A DNA stretch of 64,000 nucleotides, from assembly GCA_029237695.1 (NCBI GenBank), contig CM055275.1:90566484-90630483 (forward strand), written 5' to 3'. Each line of letters opens with the position of its first letter. Within the stretch, counting starts at the first letter, position 1. A program made the translations under genes and the position numbers. Under the pieces are notes generated by a model, which did not search any database, was not told where the DNA came from, and was given only the letters and a program-made list of their open reading frames with translations. The stretch comes from Conchocele bisecta (lineage: Eukaryota; Mollusca; Bivalvia; Lucinida; Thyasiridae). Positions 46,061-59,200 of the stretch are shown here, piece after piece.

Positions 46061-46119
46061 GTAGATATATAGCAGTATTTCTTGGCATAAAGCGGACTTT
46101 CACAGTTTAATAACGCAGT

Positions 46120-46590
46120 GTAATAAAACTCATAATACACTAGTGTAATACATATGCAAATGAGCTCGCAACAGAAAACATGTTAGGTAACCAGTACAGC
46201 TTCACATTATGATGATGTGTTTATGCAATAAATACAAACTAACATGTGTGTTGATTTAATATGAGATTTAAACTCGTTGACTGATTTCATAAGACATAGC
46301 TTCGTTTCTTGTGAAATCAGTAAACTCGTTTATTAAATATACTATCAAATAATCACTCATGAAAGACCCTATATGTATTAAAAGCATAATACACCAGTGT
46401 AATTAATATGTAAACGAGACAGAAAACGTGTTCGGTGATGGGTACAGCTTCCATGTACGATGATGAACGTATTCAATAAATGGAATATTTCACTTAAGAT
46501 TATTCAACATCTCCTCGTTGATTGGTCTCATAAAAACTCAGCAGAGATTTGTTTATTATGTAATCAGTATAAACCCGTTTGATAAATACC
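46120..46590. repeat. Two tandem copies of a ~235-bp unit
   Basis: CATAATACACTAGTGTAAT...CAGAAAACATGTTAGGT and CATAATACACCAGTGTAAT...CAGAAAACGTGTTCGGT start near 46130 and 46385. Inverted relatives occur near 390-560 and 7080-7230. Confidence 0.55.
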
Positions 46591-46599
46591 ATACGGAAG

Positions 46600-47420
46600 C
46601 ATTACTCGAGCTTAAAGATGGGATTCCGCACATCAGGATGTATTGTAGGGGTGATATGTTTTGATTCATTAATACATACCAAGAGCCTTTAAATGTTATT
46701 ACATATTGCTACTATTTTATATCACATATAATTGTATGACGGAAATCGATATTCTTCAGGTCAGGGATGATAACCGCGTTTTCTCAAAATGTTAACAAAT
46801 TAACAAAGTTCGATATTTCTTCAAAGGAAGTCCATATGCATTTGCTGGTGTACAATAACTATACGTTATAATATATCGACAGCAATTTTTTTTATGTTGA
46901 TACACTTACTTGATTTAAATAATTAAAACTGTCCTCAGTAAACTCATTTACGACATGTGATGTGCTATGGGAGTGTAACAACACCGTGACGATGTCAAGC
47001 ACAATATTCAAGTATTTTGAAATATAGAAATTTACAAATATTTGCATGATTAACGCAGGCGGTAGTGTATGTGTTACTGTCTGACAACATGGGATGTATG
47101 GCGGATGTCACCTGTGTATATGCAGATCCACGTAGGCAGTCTAACAATGGATTTCAACTTTATATTGGTGAAGACAAATCAATGTTTTAACCCTATCACC
47201 CATATACATGTACCTAGGTGTGTTCCATAGTAAATTTGAACTATTTTATTAATGAACAAAAATGGGATATTGCCTCAAAATATGAAAACTATTGACAAAC
47301 AGTGCTGATCGTTACGAGCCGGCTCGTCTGGATCTACCGTGTTTGTAAATGCTGGCGTATGGCCTGCACTGTCGAAATGTTAACACAAAACGATATGTAA
47401 TTACACTATAACAAGGTGGA
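46600..47420. other. Intergenic, no gene seen
   Basis: AT-rich. 46700-46930 has weak similarity to the interior of the TTAA MITE (GGATGATAACCGCGTTTTC, then GTTAAC). Nothing coding is recognised. Confidence 0.4.
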
Positions 47421-47429
47421 TGATCACAT

Positions 47430-47775
47430 GGTACTAACAACAACAACAAATACCAGAATCCATCTGATTCAAAGTACGTATTATTTTATGATGAAATATG
47501 GCGCATCAAACGCGTCTTGTTAAGCTGCATTTGGTGGTCTTTGTTTTGTCGCCCAAACTTGTGTCGTTTCTGCGAAGAATCGATTTCCGTGTCTACCGAC
47601 ACGGAAATCGATTCTTCGCAAAAAAGACATACGTCTGTGCCGATCTCCATGGACCACCAAATGCAGCTTTTGAAGACGCGTTTTCTGCGCCATATTTCAT
47701 CAAAATCGGTTGCATATTAAGGAAAATGTCAAATAATACTTACTTTGGAGTGGGCGACGTTGTTGTTGTTGTAAC
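47430..47775. mobile_element. Palindromic MITE (CAACAACAAC family), copy 2
   Basis: Starts ACTAACAACAACAACAAA and ends TTGTTGTTGTTGTAACC. The centre GTGTCTACCGACAC lies within GATTTCCGTG...CACGGAAATC arms. Confidence 0.7.
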
Positions 47776-47799
47776 CATGTGATCATGCACCTTGTATAA

Positions 47800-48320
47800 G
47801 CAGATGCCATATGAGACATAATTCCAAGTTGCGAATCAAAATCTTTTTCCATGGCGAACCATCTTTCATGCATCGTTTTGGCCATAGTTCATAGCATAAC
47901 TTCATCATACTTATTCACAAATGCAAACGCTACCACAGAGTCCGCCATTTTATGCCACAACAGCCTCGTTTTCGATGTAATTTGACTTTGTCGTTTGTGG
48001 GTTTTGCCACGTGTATTGTCACGGATGAGTTATTCGTATCACCTTTGGTCCAGGCGCAATATCCGGTAGGTAATGACACGGATTCCCGTATCATGTTGGC
48101 GTGGTAACTCTTCATCTGGAAGTGAGGAAATAACAATGAGCGACCGCTTGGTCTTTGCGCTCGTTTCCATGAACTCAAACGCCATCTCCTTGTCAGCCAA
48201 CTTGAAAATAAACACGGATTATTTCCCTTGTCGAATATCATAATTCTCTTATATATTGATAAAAATACGATAGCGTCCGTATACCTTCCGACATCATTAA
48301 ACAATTAAAGATTCACAAAT
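47800..48320 (-). other. Unrecognised region, possible decayed coding on the minus strand
   Basis: A 124-codon minus-strand frame (47930-48304) and a shorter alternative frame through 48050-48210 exist. Neither gives a recognisable domain or splice structure. The sequence looks less repetitive than its neighbours. I do not claim a gene. Confidence 0.25.
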
Positions 48321-48384
48321 CACAATCGCAGATTAAAATAAAAATCAGTCAATTTATTTGATTCCTCATATCCTAGTGAGTGTG

Positions 48385-48705
48385 GATGTGGGGGGGGGGC
48401 ATGAGGGATGGAGGAGACGGGGTGAAAGGGTGGGGGAGAGAGGTGGTGAAGGGGTTGGGGGAGAGGTATGTGAGGATGGGGTGTGGTTAGGGGTTGTGAG
48501 AGGGGGATGGGGAGAGGGGGAAAGGGGTGGGTGAGAGAGGGGGTGAGAGGGGGGGGGGAGGGATGAGAGGGATGGTGAGAGGGGTGTGGTAGGGGTGTGA
48601 GAGGGGGAGACGGGGTGAGAGGGGTGGGGGAAAGGGTGGGTGGGGTAGGGGAGAGGGGTGTTGGTGGGGTTGAGAGGGGTGAGGGGGTGGGGTGAGGCCG
48701 CCATA
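48385..48705 (+). repeat. G-rich purine tract (GGGGTGAGAGG-like), G4-prone
   Basis: About 320 bases of almost only G, A and T on the + strand, with many runs of 4-10 G. The minus-strand Pro/Ser/Thr-rich frames are by-products of the tract. A smaller related tract lies at 49470-49535. Confidence 0.85.
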
Positions 48706-49873
48706 CCAGGTAGATTAGACAGGCAATGGTGTCCAAGTACATGTAATGCGAATTAGACGGCACACATATTCCGGAGTGTGCGATGGATACCTAAAATGTT
48801 CGTAAATTATGATAGTCTGTAAATTTCACATTAACATTGTTTTATTGTAAGCAATTATTGGATTTACATTGTATGTATGTATATATGTATGTATTTTATT
48901 AAAGTGTCACATGTATTGAGCATAGGCTGCATATGCATATGCAGCCTATGCTCAATAATTGTAAACCCATCAATTGAAATTTCCGGACGATCATATGCAA
49001 GGTGTATGATCACGTGGTTCCGAACTAGATTTTCCGACGTGACGTAATCTGTGACGTCATTTTTACAGTAGATTTTCATTAAACGGACGGATTTTGATGA
49101 TATGTAGCGCACCAAATACGATGGCATTAACGTATGCCATATGTGTTGTATGGGTGCTCTGAAAGTTCTTTACAATAACTTATACATTCCACAAAGAATC
49201 GATTACTGCTTATTTCTTACATTCACGTGCTCGAGTTTGTATTTACATTTACGGCAACAGAATCTTCGTCAAAACGACATACTTATGAGATTGAAGCCGC
49301 CTATACAATAAAGGGCAACGTGTACCGCGTTTGCTGCGGTAAATTTCATAAAAATATATATGTCATTTCATTAGCAAGATATTAAAGGAAATATACTGTA
49401 AACACATTAAAAAAAAAACATGACGTCATGCCGTTCGGAAACCACGTGATTCCCCACCTTAATATGATAATGGATGTGGGAGGAGGTGACAGGAGGGGTG
49501 CAAGGGGTGTGGGGTGTGGGGGGGGGGGTAGGGGGTGAGGCCGTCATACCAGGGAGATTAGACAGACAATGGTTTCCAAGTTGTGACATTAGACGGCAAA
49601 CACATTCCGGAGTGTGCGATGGATACCTGGGGGTCGATTCACTAAACTTCGTACCACTAAAATGTTCGTAAGTGCAAAATTATGACAGTCTGTAATTTTA
49701 CATTAACATTGTTGTCTTGTAAACAATTATTGGATTTACATGTATTGAGCATAGGCTGCATATATAGCATATGTTCAATAAATGTAAACCCATCGATTGA
49801 AATTTCCAGACGATCATAAATTTGCACTTACGAACATTTTAGTCGTATGACGTTTAGTGAAACGGGCCCCTGG
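48690..49873. repeat. Duplicated G-rich/GTGAGGCCG segment with flanking MITEs
   Basis: 48690-48792 and 49532-49627 share GTGAGGCCG, ATACCAGG, AGATTAGACAG and ATTCCGGAGTGTGCGATGG in order. Both run into GGGGCCCGTTTC MITE sequence (48790-48990 partial, 49626-49873 complete). It looks like a segmental duplication of tract + segment + MITE. Confidence 0.65.
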
Positions 49874-50061
49874 TGTCCGCAATTTTGCTCGTTTGTCGTG
49901 TCCATCGGGGGAAAGGCTTCCCTTACTCTCAAGATACATATCTCATTCTTAGACTGCGTCTAATTCCCACCGCGTTGCCATTGATAGATGCATTAATACA
50001 GTTCAAATATACAATTATACAATATTATACAATATACAATTACCACACATATGTGTGTCAT

Positions 50062-50298
50062 ATGTGGCTGTGAGAAATAGGACTTAAGTGTTTTGCGACT
50101 AATGTAGATCCAGATCGGCCTGTGCATCCGCGCAGTCCGACCAGGATCTGCAGTGTTCGCCATTCCATAAATGAAACACCAGGCATGCGTCTAACAAGTA
50201 ACATAGATCGTTATCAGGCTACACATGTGTGCTACTTAATCTGGACATACACTGGTAGCAGATCCCATAAGCCCCATTTCTTCAGTCACTCGGCCACA
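50062..50298. mobile_element. Palindromic MITE with GATCAG core
   Basis: Ends TGTGGCTGTGAGAAATAGG and CAGTCACTCGGCCACA; interior GTAGATCCAGATCGGCC and ACCAGGATCTGCAG. Same family as 10846-11092. Confidence 0.7.
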
Positions 50299-50479
50299 TT
50301 TGCGAGCGGGAAATTGCGGTATGTCTCTATGAGCAACTACGTGGTGTATATTTCCCATACATAACCGTTGACTGTCATCCGTTGTCAGGCTAGTTACATA
50401 TTGACCACAGGTCGAGATACAGTACCTTGAAATTCGTGTCTCCCTCATGATTAACAATGTGCGTGGTAAATATGGAACG

Positions 50480-50790
50480 GCAAATCTACATAAACATAAA
50501 TAATTTTTGCTAGCTGTAAAATAATTAGAGCTAGCATTAAATAGTTAGAACTAGCATTAATTATTTGACTTTATGTAGATTTGGCGTTCCTGTAACGCCG
50601 AATCTCCATGATCTCAAATAATTATTTCTAGCTCGAAATAATTAGAGCTAGCATTATAGAATTAGAACTAGCATTAAATAGTTAGAGCTAGCTCCAAATG
50701 ATTTAGAGAGCTCTTCAAATGATTTGCAGATAGCTCTAAATATTTAATGTTAGCGATAATTATTTACAGCTGGCATTCATTATTTGAGTT
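50480..50790. repeat. GCTAGC/AATTATT short repeats in a hairpin
   Basis: Variants of TAATTAGAGCTAGCATTAAA recur about every 23 bp. GGAACGGCAAATCTACATAA and TTATGTAGATTTGGCGTTCC form outer arms at 50476-50596. Confidence 0.65.
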
Positions 50791-50954
50791 TATGTATATT
50801 TTGCGAAAATTATTATTTAGCAGTTTGCCTGAATATTGATAACATGGTGCCTGTTCACATTATTTAATGAAAAAGTATTTTTTTTATGATTGTGGGGCAA
50901 ATGTTATGTCGCCGAAATACCGCACTGTAGTCAAGTAGGGGCCCATCTAATATG

Positions 50955-51240
50955 CACACAATATATCGAGGGTGGCCATCTTGAATCATGGTCATTTTCC
51001 TAAATTTCAAGATGGCGTCCAAAATCTGTAAACCAACGGTTGTTGAGGCCTGTGTAATGCATGATATACAGGGTGGTCATCTTGAAGCATTGCAATTTTC
51101 CTAATAATCAAGATGGCGTCCAAAATCCCGAAATGAACGATAATAATGCGGATTGCGTAAAGCACGCCATACATATAGATTACCCATCTTGAACCCGGCC
51201 ATTTTCCTTAAGTTCTTTAAGTTCAAGATGGCCTTCAAAC
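50955..51240. repeat. Three ~115-bp units with CATCTTGAA / TTCAAGATGG hairpins
   Basis: GGTGGCCATCTTGAATCATG, GGTGGTCATCTTGAAGCATT and ACCCATCTTGAACCCGG are each followed by a TCAAGATGGC complement. Each unit can form a stem of about 9 bp. Confidence 0.65.
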
Positions 51241-51630
51241 TTTGCTAATTAGATAATAAAAGCATGAGCTGTTGCGTTTACTGGGGTGAAACTGTACGTT
51301 TAGTCTGTTTAAAGTCCAAAGGACTCCTCGCAAACTGTAAACAGATCAACTGTATTGTTCACCCCAGTAAATGAAGCAGCGCATGGTTTTATGACTAAAT
51401 TTTACATTGCATTTTCTGATAGTTTCAGAACTGTAAATAACCAAATATGGCGTTATAATTCACAATAATCTTGTTTTACGTCATGTTGTTGCAAATCCTG
51501 GAGCATCAACGTTGCGAACATTAAACAATCAACGTGTGTCACGTATGTCATGTATTGTATTGTGATGAAAACGCAATACGTCGAATGGGTGTCTGCATTA
51601 TGAATTTATAGGTGTAAATATTCAACGATA
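51230..51630. mobile_element. Palindromic element, partner of 35540-35960
   Basis: GCTGTTGCGTTTACTGGGG and CCCCAGTAAATGAAGCAGC arms surround CTTTAAACAGAC-like sequence. The outer part carries GCAATACGTC and ACGTGTGTCACGT shared with the other copy. Confidence 0.6.
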
Positions 51631-52084
51631 TAGAGGTGCGGATTGTGTAATGTACAGTATGTATGTGTGACTGTCTAAACCGACTACTCTGTGTCCAAAA
51701 TGGACCGACGTACACTATAGCTGCTCTAATCTTTCCTATATTTGTATATTCTTTATCTCAGATTACTTGTGTATTATGCTTCAAATAAAGCAGCTTGATT
51801 GGTTGAGCCTGAGCTGTGCTACAACTCTGGCTTAGTCAATCAGACTTCTTAATGGCGAGTTGCCAATTACCAATAGATGCTCAGGAATATTGATACTCTA
51901 GGAAGTAATAACGCATGCGGTTGTGTACAGAAACGTTGATAATCTTGGCATGATTAACGCAGGTGGTTGTGTAGATGTTCAGAAACGTGGACATACCTTT
52001 AGTCCTTCCTTGAAACAATGGGAATTACTATCGGCCAGCAGGAGTGTTCTGCATGATCAGGATCTACACTGGTCATATGACTTG

Positions 52085-52345
52085 ACTGATTGGTTTATTG
52101 ATTGACTGGCTGGTTGTTTATTGATTGATTGATTGAATGGCTGGTTGTTTCATGATTGGTTTATTGATTGAATGACGGGTTGTTTCATGATTGGTTGGTT
52201 GATTGACTGACTGGCTGGTTGTTTCATGATTGGTTGGTTGGTTGATTGATTGACTGGCTGGTTGTTTCATGATTGTTTTATTGATCGACTGGTTGGTTGT
52301 TTCATGATTGGTTTATTGATTGTTTGTTTGATTGTTTATTAGTAT
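52085..52345. repeat. TTGATTGACTGGCTGGTTG minisatellite
   Basis: Degenerate units of about 45 bp built from TTGA/TGGT words, with TTTCATGATTGG repeated six or more times. A short continuation at 53207-53290 follows the inserted repeat block. Confidence 0.8.
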
Positions 52346-53207
52346 TTGACGGTCAATCAACAGCGAAGGTCGTGTAAGGCCGGGCAAACGGGTTCGATCC
52401 CATTTTAACCTGCTGCATTGGGGGGAAAATCCCAAAATCAGAACGGAATATTTACATCGAGAACAAATATATTCAGCCCTGAAATTAGAGTGAGTGAGTG
52501 AGTGAATAGGGTTTAACGTCCGCTTTTCTGACATAGAGGTACAAGCCTCAGGGAGTCTACACGCAGACGGGTCAACGGGGTCGAGTCCCGTATCCACCTG
52601 TCCGAGGGGGGTAAATCCCAACTTCAGAACTCAATATTTACAATCAAAATATATATTCAGTCCTGAAATTAGAACAACCTGATCTGGTGCCAGGCCCTCG
52701 CCACACCAGCATCATTTATCCCATTCCCTAAAAGTAATAGGATTAGCGCTAATCTTACTTTTATATATGGGGCATAGCCTGACTCAACTCTCACATACAA
52801 GAAAGCCAAAAATGTACATGAGGGCCAAATCCGGTATAGTGGGTTCCGGAAAGTATTAACACAATCGTTAAGCCAGTTTAATCGCCTTTTACGACAAGCA
52901 ATGGCTACTGTAGCACTATTCTCAGGATCAGTTGATCCCGCCCTGGTGCCTGCACGGGGCTCCCTGAAATTAGAATAACCCGACCTGGTGCCAGGTCCAT
53001 ACCACACCAAAGTCACTTGGCCCCTTCCCCTAAAATAGGATTACGAATATCGTAATACTCACATAAGGGGTATAACCAGATTCAACTGTCACATACAAAA
53101 TGCCAAAGACGTATGTGAGGGCCAAACCAGGTCTCCAGTCGGGATTCCGGTAAGGATGAACCCCGATCGTTAAATTACCAATGACATGCTCCCACCTGCC
53201 ACCCACA
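52345..53207. repeat. Cluster of GTTCGAT-type dispersed repeats
   Basis: Starts ATTTGACGGTCAATCAACAG with a B-box-like GGGTTCGATCC at 52389. A second related unit follows GTGAGTGAGTGAGTGAATAG (52493), a start seen in many molluscan interspersed repeats, and has GGTCGAGTCCC at 52578. A third tail piece lies at 52975-53207. Likely SINE-like; A box not convincing. Confidence 0.6.
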
Positions 53208-53299
53208 GGTTTATTGATTGAATGACTGGTTGTTTCATGATTGATTGACTGCTTGGTTGTTTCATGATTGGTTGATTGACTGGTTGTGAACACAATGTT

Positions 53300-53712
53300 T
53301 AAACATTTGTTTGTTTGTTTGTTTGTTTATTAGTGTTTAATGGCCTATCAACAGCTAAGGTCATGTAAGGCCGGGCAAACGGGTTCGATCCCGTTTTAAC
53401 CTGCTGCATTGGGGGGAAAATCCCAAAATCAGAATGGAATATTTACATCGAGAACAAATATATTCAGCCCTGAAATTAGAATAACCTGACCTGGTGCCAG
53501 GTCCATTCCACATCAAGTCACTTGGCCCCTTCCCCTAAAATAGGATTACGAATATCGTAATACTCACATAAGGGGTATAACCAGATTCAACTGTCACATA
53601 CAAAATTCCAAAGACGTATGTGAGGGCCAAACCAGGTCTCCAGTCGGGATTCCGGTAAGGATGAACCCCGATCGTTAAATTGCCCATCGCGTGCTCCCAC
53701 CTGCCACCCACT
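53300..53712. repeat. GTTCGAT-type dispersed repeat, best copy
   Basis: (TTTG)n precedes TTAGTGTTTAATGGCC, then GGGTTCGATCCC (53389-53400), ATTCAGCCCTGAAATTAG, CTGGTGCCAGGTCC and a terminal TGCTCCCACCTGCCACCCAC. 53440-53710 nearly matches 52960-53205. A fragment lies at 62018-62100. Confidence 0.65.
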
Positions 53713-53819
53713 TAAACATTTGTCTGTATCGGATGTCACTGCTACTGTGCTGGGTTTAGGGTCTACACTGTTCACTATTGTGATGTGGGTACATTCCTTT
53801 TGTCTCTGGTGAACATATC

Positions 53820-54108
53820 TGTAGCCGCTTTCACCACAATCTCTAATCTAGGTAATTGCAACCTGATAGGGGTAATTTTCAATTTATTCATACATTACTA
53901 TTTTATTTCATTAAATAAACTAGTTTTAATCAAAACAATAGCTGTGATCATGTATTAATTAAACTACATTAATCATAAATAATCTTATAAATCAAAACAA
54001 TTAAAAGACGATTACTTCATATGATTTCAGTAGAAATAAATAATTACTCACTCAAAGTGCACTTAGCTGAAATAGATTTGAGAAATCCGCTACAGATTAG
54101 TAAAGTAT
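53820..54108. mobile_element. CTGTAGCCG palindromic MITE, copy 2
   Basis: Ends CTGTAGCCGCTTTCACCA and GAAATCCGCTACAG; AT-rich middle. Related to 38969-39253 and 55257-55530. Confidence 0.6.
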
Positions 54109-54377
54109 ACTTAGTTAGCCGGTCTAGTTCGGTTCTTTGACCTTGACCTTGGGCACGCGGGCGACATGTGTTGGATATATATGATAGTATGGATAATGAT
54201 AAACAAGCATTGCAAGGTTCAGGTTAATACGATTTATAGTTGCACAGATATACTATACTTAAACACAACACACAACGGAGACGTCAAATCACATGTATAT
54301 ACATATAAATATATAACCAGTATATATATATAGAGCCTTCAACATGGCCGAAAACACCAGGTTTGTAGGTTTGTAGC

Positions 54378-54720
54378 AAGCATGGAGGGGACATGTTTTT
54401 TTTATATATCTCGTGGACACACCTAAATATCTCCTGGCCACGACATAAATCAGGTGTTTCTTTTATTTACCTCTTGACCATGACATAAATAAAAGAAAAA
54501 CACACCTAAAGTATCTTGTGGCTTCGACATAAATAAAAGAACCTAAATTATCTCGTGGCCACGGCATAAATAAAAGAAAAACAGCCTGAATTAGTATAAA
54601 TAAAAGGAAAACACGCCTAAATTATCTCGTGGCCACAACCTAAATTTATCTCGTGGCCACGACACATAAATGAAACAAAAACACACCTAAATTATCTCGC
54701 AGCCACGACATAATTGTCCA
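54378..54720. repeat. ATCTCGTGGCCACGACATAA repeat array with outer inverted end
   Basis: Starts with AAGCATGGAGGGGACATGT (54378-54396), whose exact complement lies at 61892-61910. Then about seven degenerate units of roughly 43 bp containing TATCTCGTGGCCACGACAT and AAATAAAAGAAAAACACACC. A last unit, ATCTCGTGGCCACGAGAT, lies at 56216-56233. Confidence 0.65.
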
Positions 54721-55256
54721 CTCAGAAAAATAAGCAGTTGCTCCATATTGACACAGCAATAATGATACTTGTTTGTTTTCTGTGTCAATATTAATCAACA
54801 GACTATGTGGACATGCAATGGATAAATAGACATGTACTGTAGTTTGTATATCACTATATATGTAAATCTATATTTAAGTTGATATTCATTTCAAGTTGCA
54901 TACATAGTGCTGTTGCACAATCTTGATTTGGTGTTACACTGGTCACAAGTGTAAACCCCTTCTTCAATCTTTATATCTCCATGTCTTCTAGTACCATTCA
55001 CTACCATGTAGAGGTCAACTCGAGACCAATCAACTGCGAGATGCTTCCCTTTCAATACACATGCAAATTTGTCGACTGACCCCGAGATAACCAAATTTCT
55101 ATATTAGGAAAGGCTACTATATTTATTATCACTGCTGGAGACCGGACAAATCAGCAGCTTGAACGAGCACCACGTGTCTGCTCCCGGGTCCCAAATGCTG
55201 GATCCACCCCTGCTACTGCGCATTTATTTTCAGTTAGGAATTATTCGTGCTTTTTT

Positions 55257-55530
55257 CTGTAGCCGATGATTTCGCAAGATTGCTAGGTATGCTTGTCTGG
55301 CTAAGTGGACTATGAGCGAGTAATTATTTATATTATTGAAATGCTTTAGTTCATACAGAACTAATGACTGTTTGTGTTTGGTGATTATAATTATCAGAAT
55401 ATTTATATTGCAACTATTACAATATCACTTTATTAATGTACTGTATGCATAAATTCAAGGCTTCTCCCTCCCTCAGAGTGTACTTGGGAGGATAAGTATG
55501 CTTGGCGCTATTTGTAAAATCCGTTACAGA
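55257..55530. mobile_element. CTGTAGCCG palindromic MITE, copy 3
   Basis: Ends CTGTAGCCGATGATTTCG and AAATCCGTTACAG; inner GTATGCTTG is inverted as a weaker match. Diverged. Confidence 0.5.
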
Positions 55531-55549
55531 GTGCAATGTTCTTCGCCTA

Positions 55550-56220
55550 GTTCATGTTGAGAATCACCAACTGTAGCTTCCACATTGTAGATAAATACTC
55601 TTACTCTCGCATACCGTTTCATAAACCATACTTATATACATGCAACAACATGTTTTTGCATAAAATTACTGTGTTCAGCAGCATTGTATTTCAGATTATT
55701 TGAACAATGTAGGCAGTGAAACTTGTACTCACGCCTGACGGTGCATATGCTATGTTTAATGCTAATACCATAACATTGTCTTGTATAATAATAAAACAAC
55801 ATTGAAGTATAACAGACACAACACACATGTCATGTTTTGTAACCAAATGTCAGTGTGGATCTCGGTGGACAGTGCGTTTGTGGTGTTCGTCTGCCTCAAT
55901 CCAACCTGACAAACAAAACACAAGTGTCTGGGTGGGTAAGTAGAGACTTTATTACTTTGTTTAGTACAGGCTCTGCTTACCAACTAAAGTTATTACAACT
56001 GTCCAGAACTATGCTGTTAACCACAAGAATACTGTCATCACTTATCATTGATCACTGGAATGGATATATCTTATATATCTAGCAATCCCCATGCTCTCCA
56101 TACTTGTACGTCACGCCATATGTGTGCATACATCCTGTATTTTACCTCTTATGCCACCACGTTATGGCCAGAGATGTATTTAATCCAATAAAGGTTTGTT
56201 CTGTTCTGTTCATTTATCTC
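55550..56220. other. Unrecognised sequence ending in a retroposon-like tail
   Basis: 56160-56215 reads ...CAATAAAGG then TTTGTTCTGTTCTGTTC, a short-repeat tail after an AATAAA, which suggests the 3' end of a non-LTR element on the + strand. No RT fragment is seen upstream. Confidence 0.35.
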
Positions 56221-56246
56221 GTGGCCACGAGATACAAACTAACAAC

Positions 56247-59200
56247 CAGAGGGCCATGATGGCCCTATATTGCTCACCTTTGCAATGTCACAAAAATCAA
56301 AAAAATGCTGGTATGTAAAGTTGTCACTATGTACATATACATCAAAATAAGCCCATGACAGGCACACAATGTCAATGCGACAAACTTGAGAAGTCACCAG
56401 GGTAGGAGTTGTCTCGCGATATGTACAGATATATCTTACAAAACTTTGAGAGGTTTGGAGACCACAACAGGATGCTTTCCAGCCTACTTCTTATTGCAAT
56501 CCTTAGATTTTATGTATGATATAACCATATTCCGTAAAAAAGTTGACCCCTATTTGACCCCCCGGGCCATGCCCATTTTTGACCAAGAGGTCACCATTTT
56601 AACAGCTTTGAAAAAGCATTGTACGTCAATCATTCCTGTCAAGTTCCGTCGAAATCGGTCTGGTGGTTCGTGAGAAGATTTTTTAAGAATTTATGCTATT
56701 TTTAGACGGCGGCTATCTTGGATTAACGACGACCGCCATTTTAACAAAACTGAAAAGGCTTTAGCAATGAACATAACTGCGAAGTTTGGCCACCAATGGC
56801 CAAGCGGTTTCTATGAAGAAGACATTTGAAATCTCTAATAAAAGAACGACCTTTTCACCTTTCGGCGGCCATCTTGGATGATGTAATCATCCGATTCGAT
56901 GAAAACAGCACCACAGCGATCGCCTCATCAATACCTTTGATTTGATCTATTATAAGACCATATTCCGTCAAAAATGAAATTTCACCCATTTTTGACCCAG
57001 GCGTCACCATTTTAACAAATTTGAAAAAGCATTGTACATCAATCATTTCTGCCAAGATTCGTAGAAATTGGTCTGGTGGTTCGTGAGAAGATTTTTTAAA
57101 ATGTTGTGCTATTTTTAGACGGCCGCCATCTTGGATTAACGATGATCGCCATTTTAACAAAACTGAAAAGGCTTTACCAATGGACCATAACTGCAAAGTT
57201 TGCTACCAATGGCCAATCGGTTTGTATAAAGACTAATAAAAGAACGACCTTTTGGCGGCCATCTTGGATGATGTAATCATCTGATTTCGACAAAAAATGC
57301 TCCTAAGTGGTCGTTCGTCCATACCTTCGAATTGATATAGGACATGACCATATTCGGTCAAATGTGAAATTTGACCCCTCCTGCCCCGCCCATTTTTGAC
57401 CCGGGGGCCACCAGTTGAAGGAATATGAAACATCTTTAACTATCGATCATTCATATGAAGCTTCGTTGAAATCGGCCTGGCGGTTCCAGAGAAGATATTT
57501 TGAGAATTTGACCTACTTTTCAATGGTGGCCATCTTGAATTTTGCGATGATAACAAAAATGAAAAGGCTTGACCCACTGACCATTACTGTGAAGTTTGGC
57601 CAATATTGGCCAAGTGGTTCACGAGAAGAAGACGTTTGTAATCTATATTGAAAGAACGACCTTTTGACCTTTCGGCGGCCATCTCGGATGACGTAATTAC
57701 CTGATATCGACAAAAAAAAAGCTCCAGAGTGACCGTCTCGTCGATACCTTCGATTTGATATATGACATGACCATATTCGATCCAATGCGACATTTGACCT
57801 CTACTTGACCCCTCCTGCCCCGCTCATTTCGCGAGAATTGTTTTTAAGAATTTGACCTACTTTTCAACAGTGGCCATCTTTGATTTTGCGACGACCACCA
57901 TTTAAACAAATATGAAAAGGCTCGATCCAATAACCATTACCGTAAAGTTTGCGGTTCATGAGAACAAGACGTTTGAAATCTTTATTAAAAGAACGACCGT
58001 TTCACCTTTCGGCGGCCATCTTGGATGACATGACCATATTCGGTCAAAAATAAAATTTGACCCCAATTTGACCCCACGGGCCATGCCTATTTTTGACCCC
58101 GGGGTCACCATTTTAACAACTTTGAAAGAACATTGTATATCCATCATTCCTACCAAGTTTCGTCGAAATCCGGCTAGCGGTTCATGAGAAGACTTTTTAA
58201 GAATTTATGCTATTTCAGTTAAGATAAGTTAAGAATTTTGAAATCTCTAATAAAAGAACGACCTTTTGACTTTTCGGTGGCCATCTTGGATGACATAACC
58301 ATCAGATTTTGACAAACAAGAAGGCCATGATGGCCCTAATTCACTCACCGGACTCCATGAACACCAGAGAATGTGACATCGAGTTCATGTGTTTTAAACA
58401 AAATTGTGATATTTTTAGATGGCGGTTATATTGGATTAAGCGACGACTCATTTTACCAAATCTGAAAATGCTTCACCCAAGGATCTTAACTTCCTATGAT
58501 GTTTCGCCAGCATCGGCCATGTGGTTCCTGAGAAAAAGACGTTCAAAATCTCGAATAAATGGACCTTTTGGCGGCCATCATGGATGTTATAATCATCCGA
58601 TTACGACAAATATTGCACCAGAGCAATCGCCTCATCGATACCTTCAAATTGATATATGGCATGAGCATATTCGGTCAAAAATAAAATTTGACCCCACGGG
58701 CCACGCCCATTTTTGACCCCCGGGGTCACCATTTTCACAATTTTGAAAGAGCATTGTAAATCGATCATATCTACCATGTTTAGTCGAAATCCGGCCAGCG
58801 GTTCATGAGAAGATTTTTTAAGAATTTATGCTATTTTTAGACGGCGGCAATCTTGGATTAGCGATGACCTCCATTTTAACAAATCTGAAAAGGTTTCACC
58901 CATGGACCATAACTTAGTTTGGTTATCATGGGCCAAGCAGTTCATGTGAAGAAGAATTTTGAAATCTATAATAAAAGAACCTTTTGACATTTCGGCGGCC
59001 ATCTTGGATGACATAACAATCCGATTTCGACAAAAAAATGTACCAGAGTGATCGCCTCATTGATACCTTCGATTTGATATATAACATGACCATATTCGGT
59101 CAAAAATAAAATTTGACCACACGGGCCACACCCATTTTTGACCCCAGGGTCACCATTTTAACAATTTTGAAAGAGCATTGTACATCGATCATTCCTACCA

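Noticed and set aside
47930..48304. 124-codon minus-strand frame as a gene
   Set aside because: No recognisable domain, splice partner or homologous repeat; kept only as an unrecognised region.
48320..48763. 147-codon Pro/Ser/Thr-rich minus-strand frame
   Set aside because: Complement of the G-rich tract; composition follows from DNA bias.
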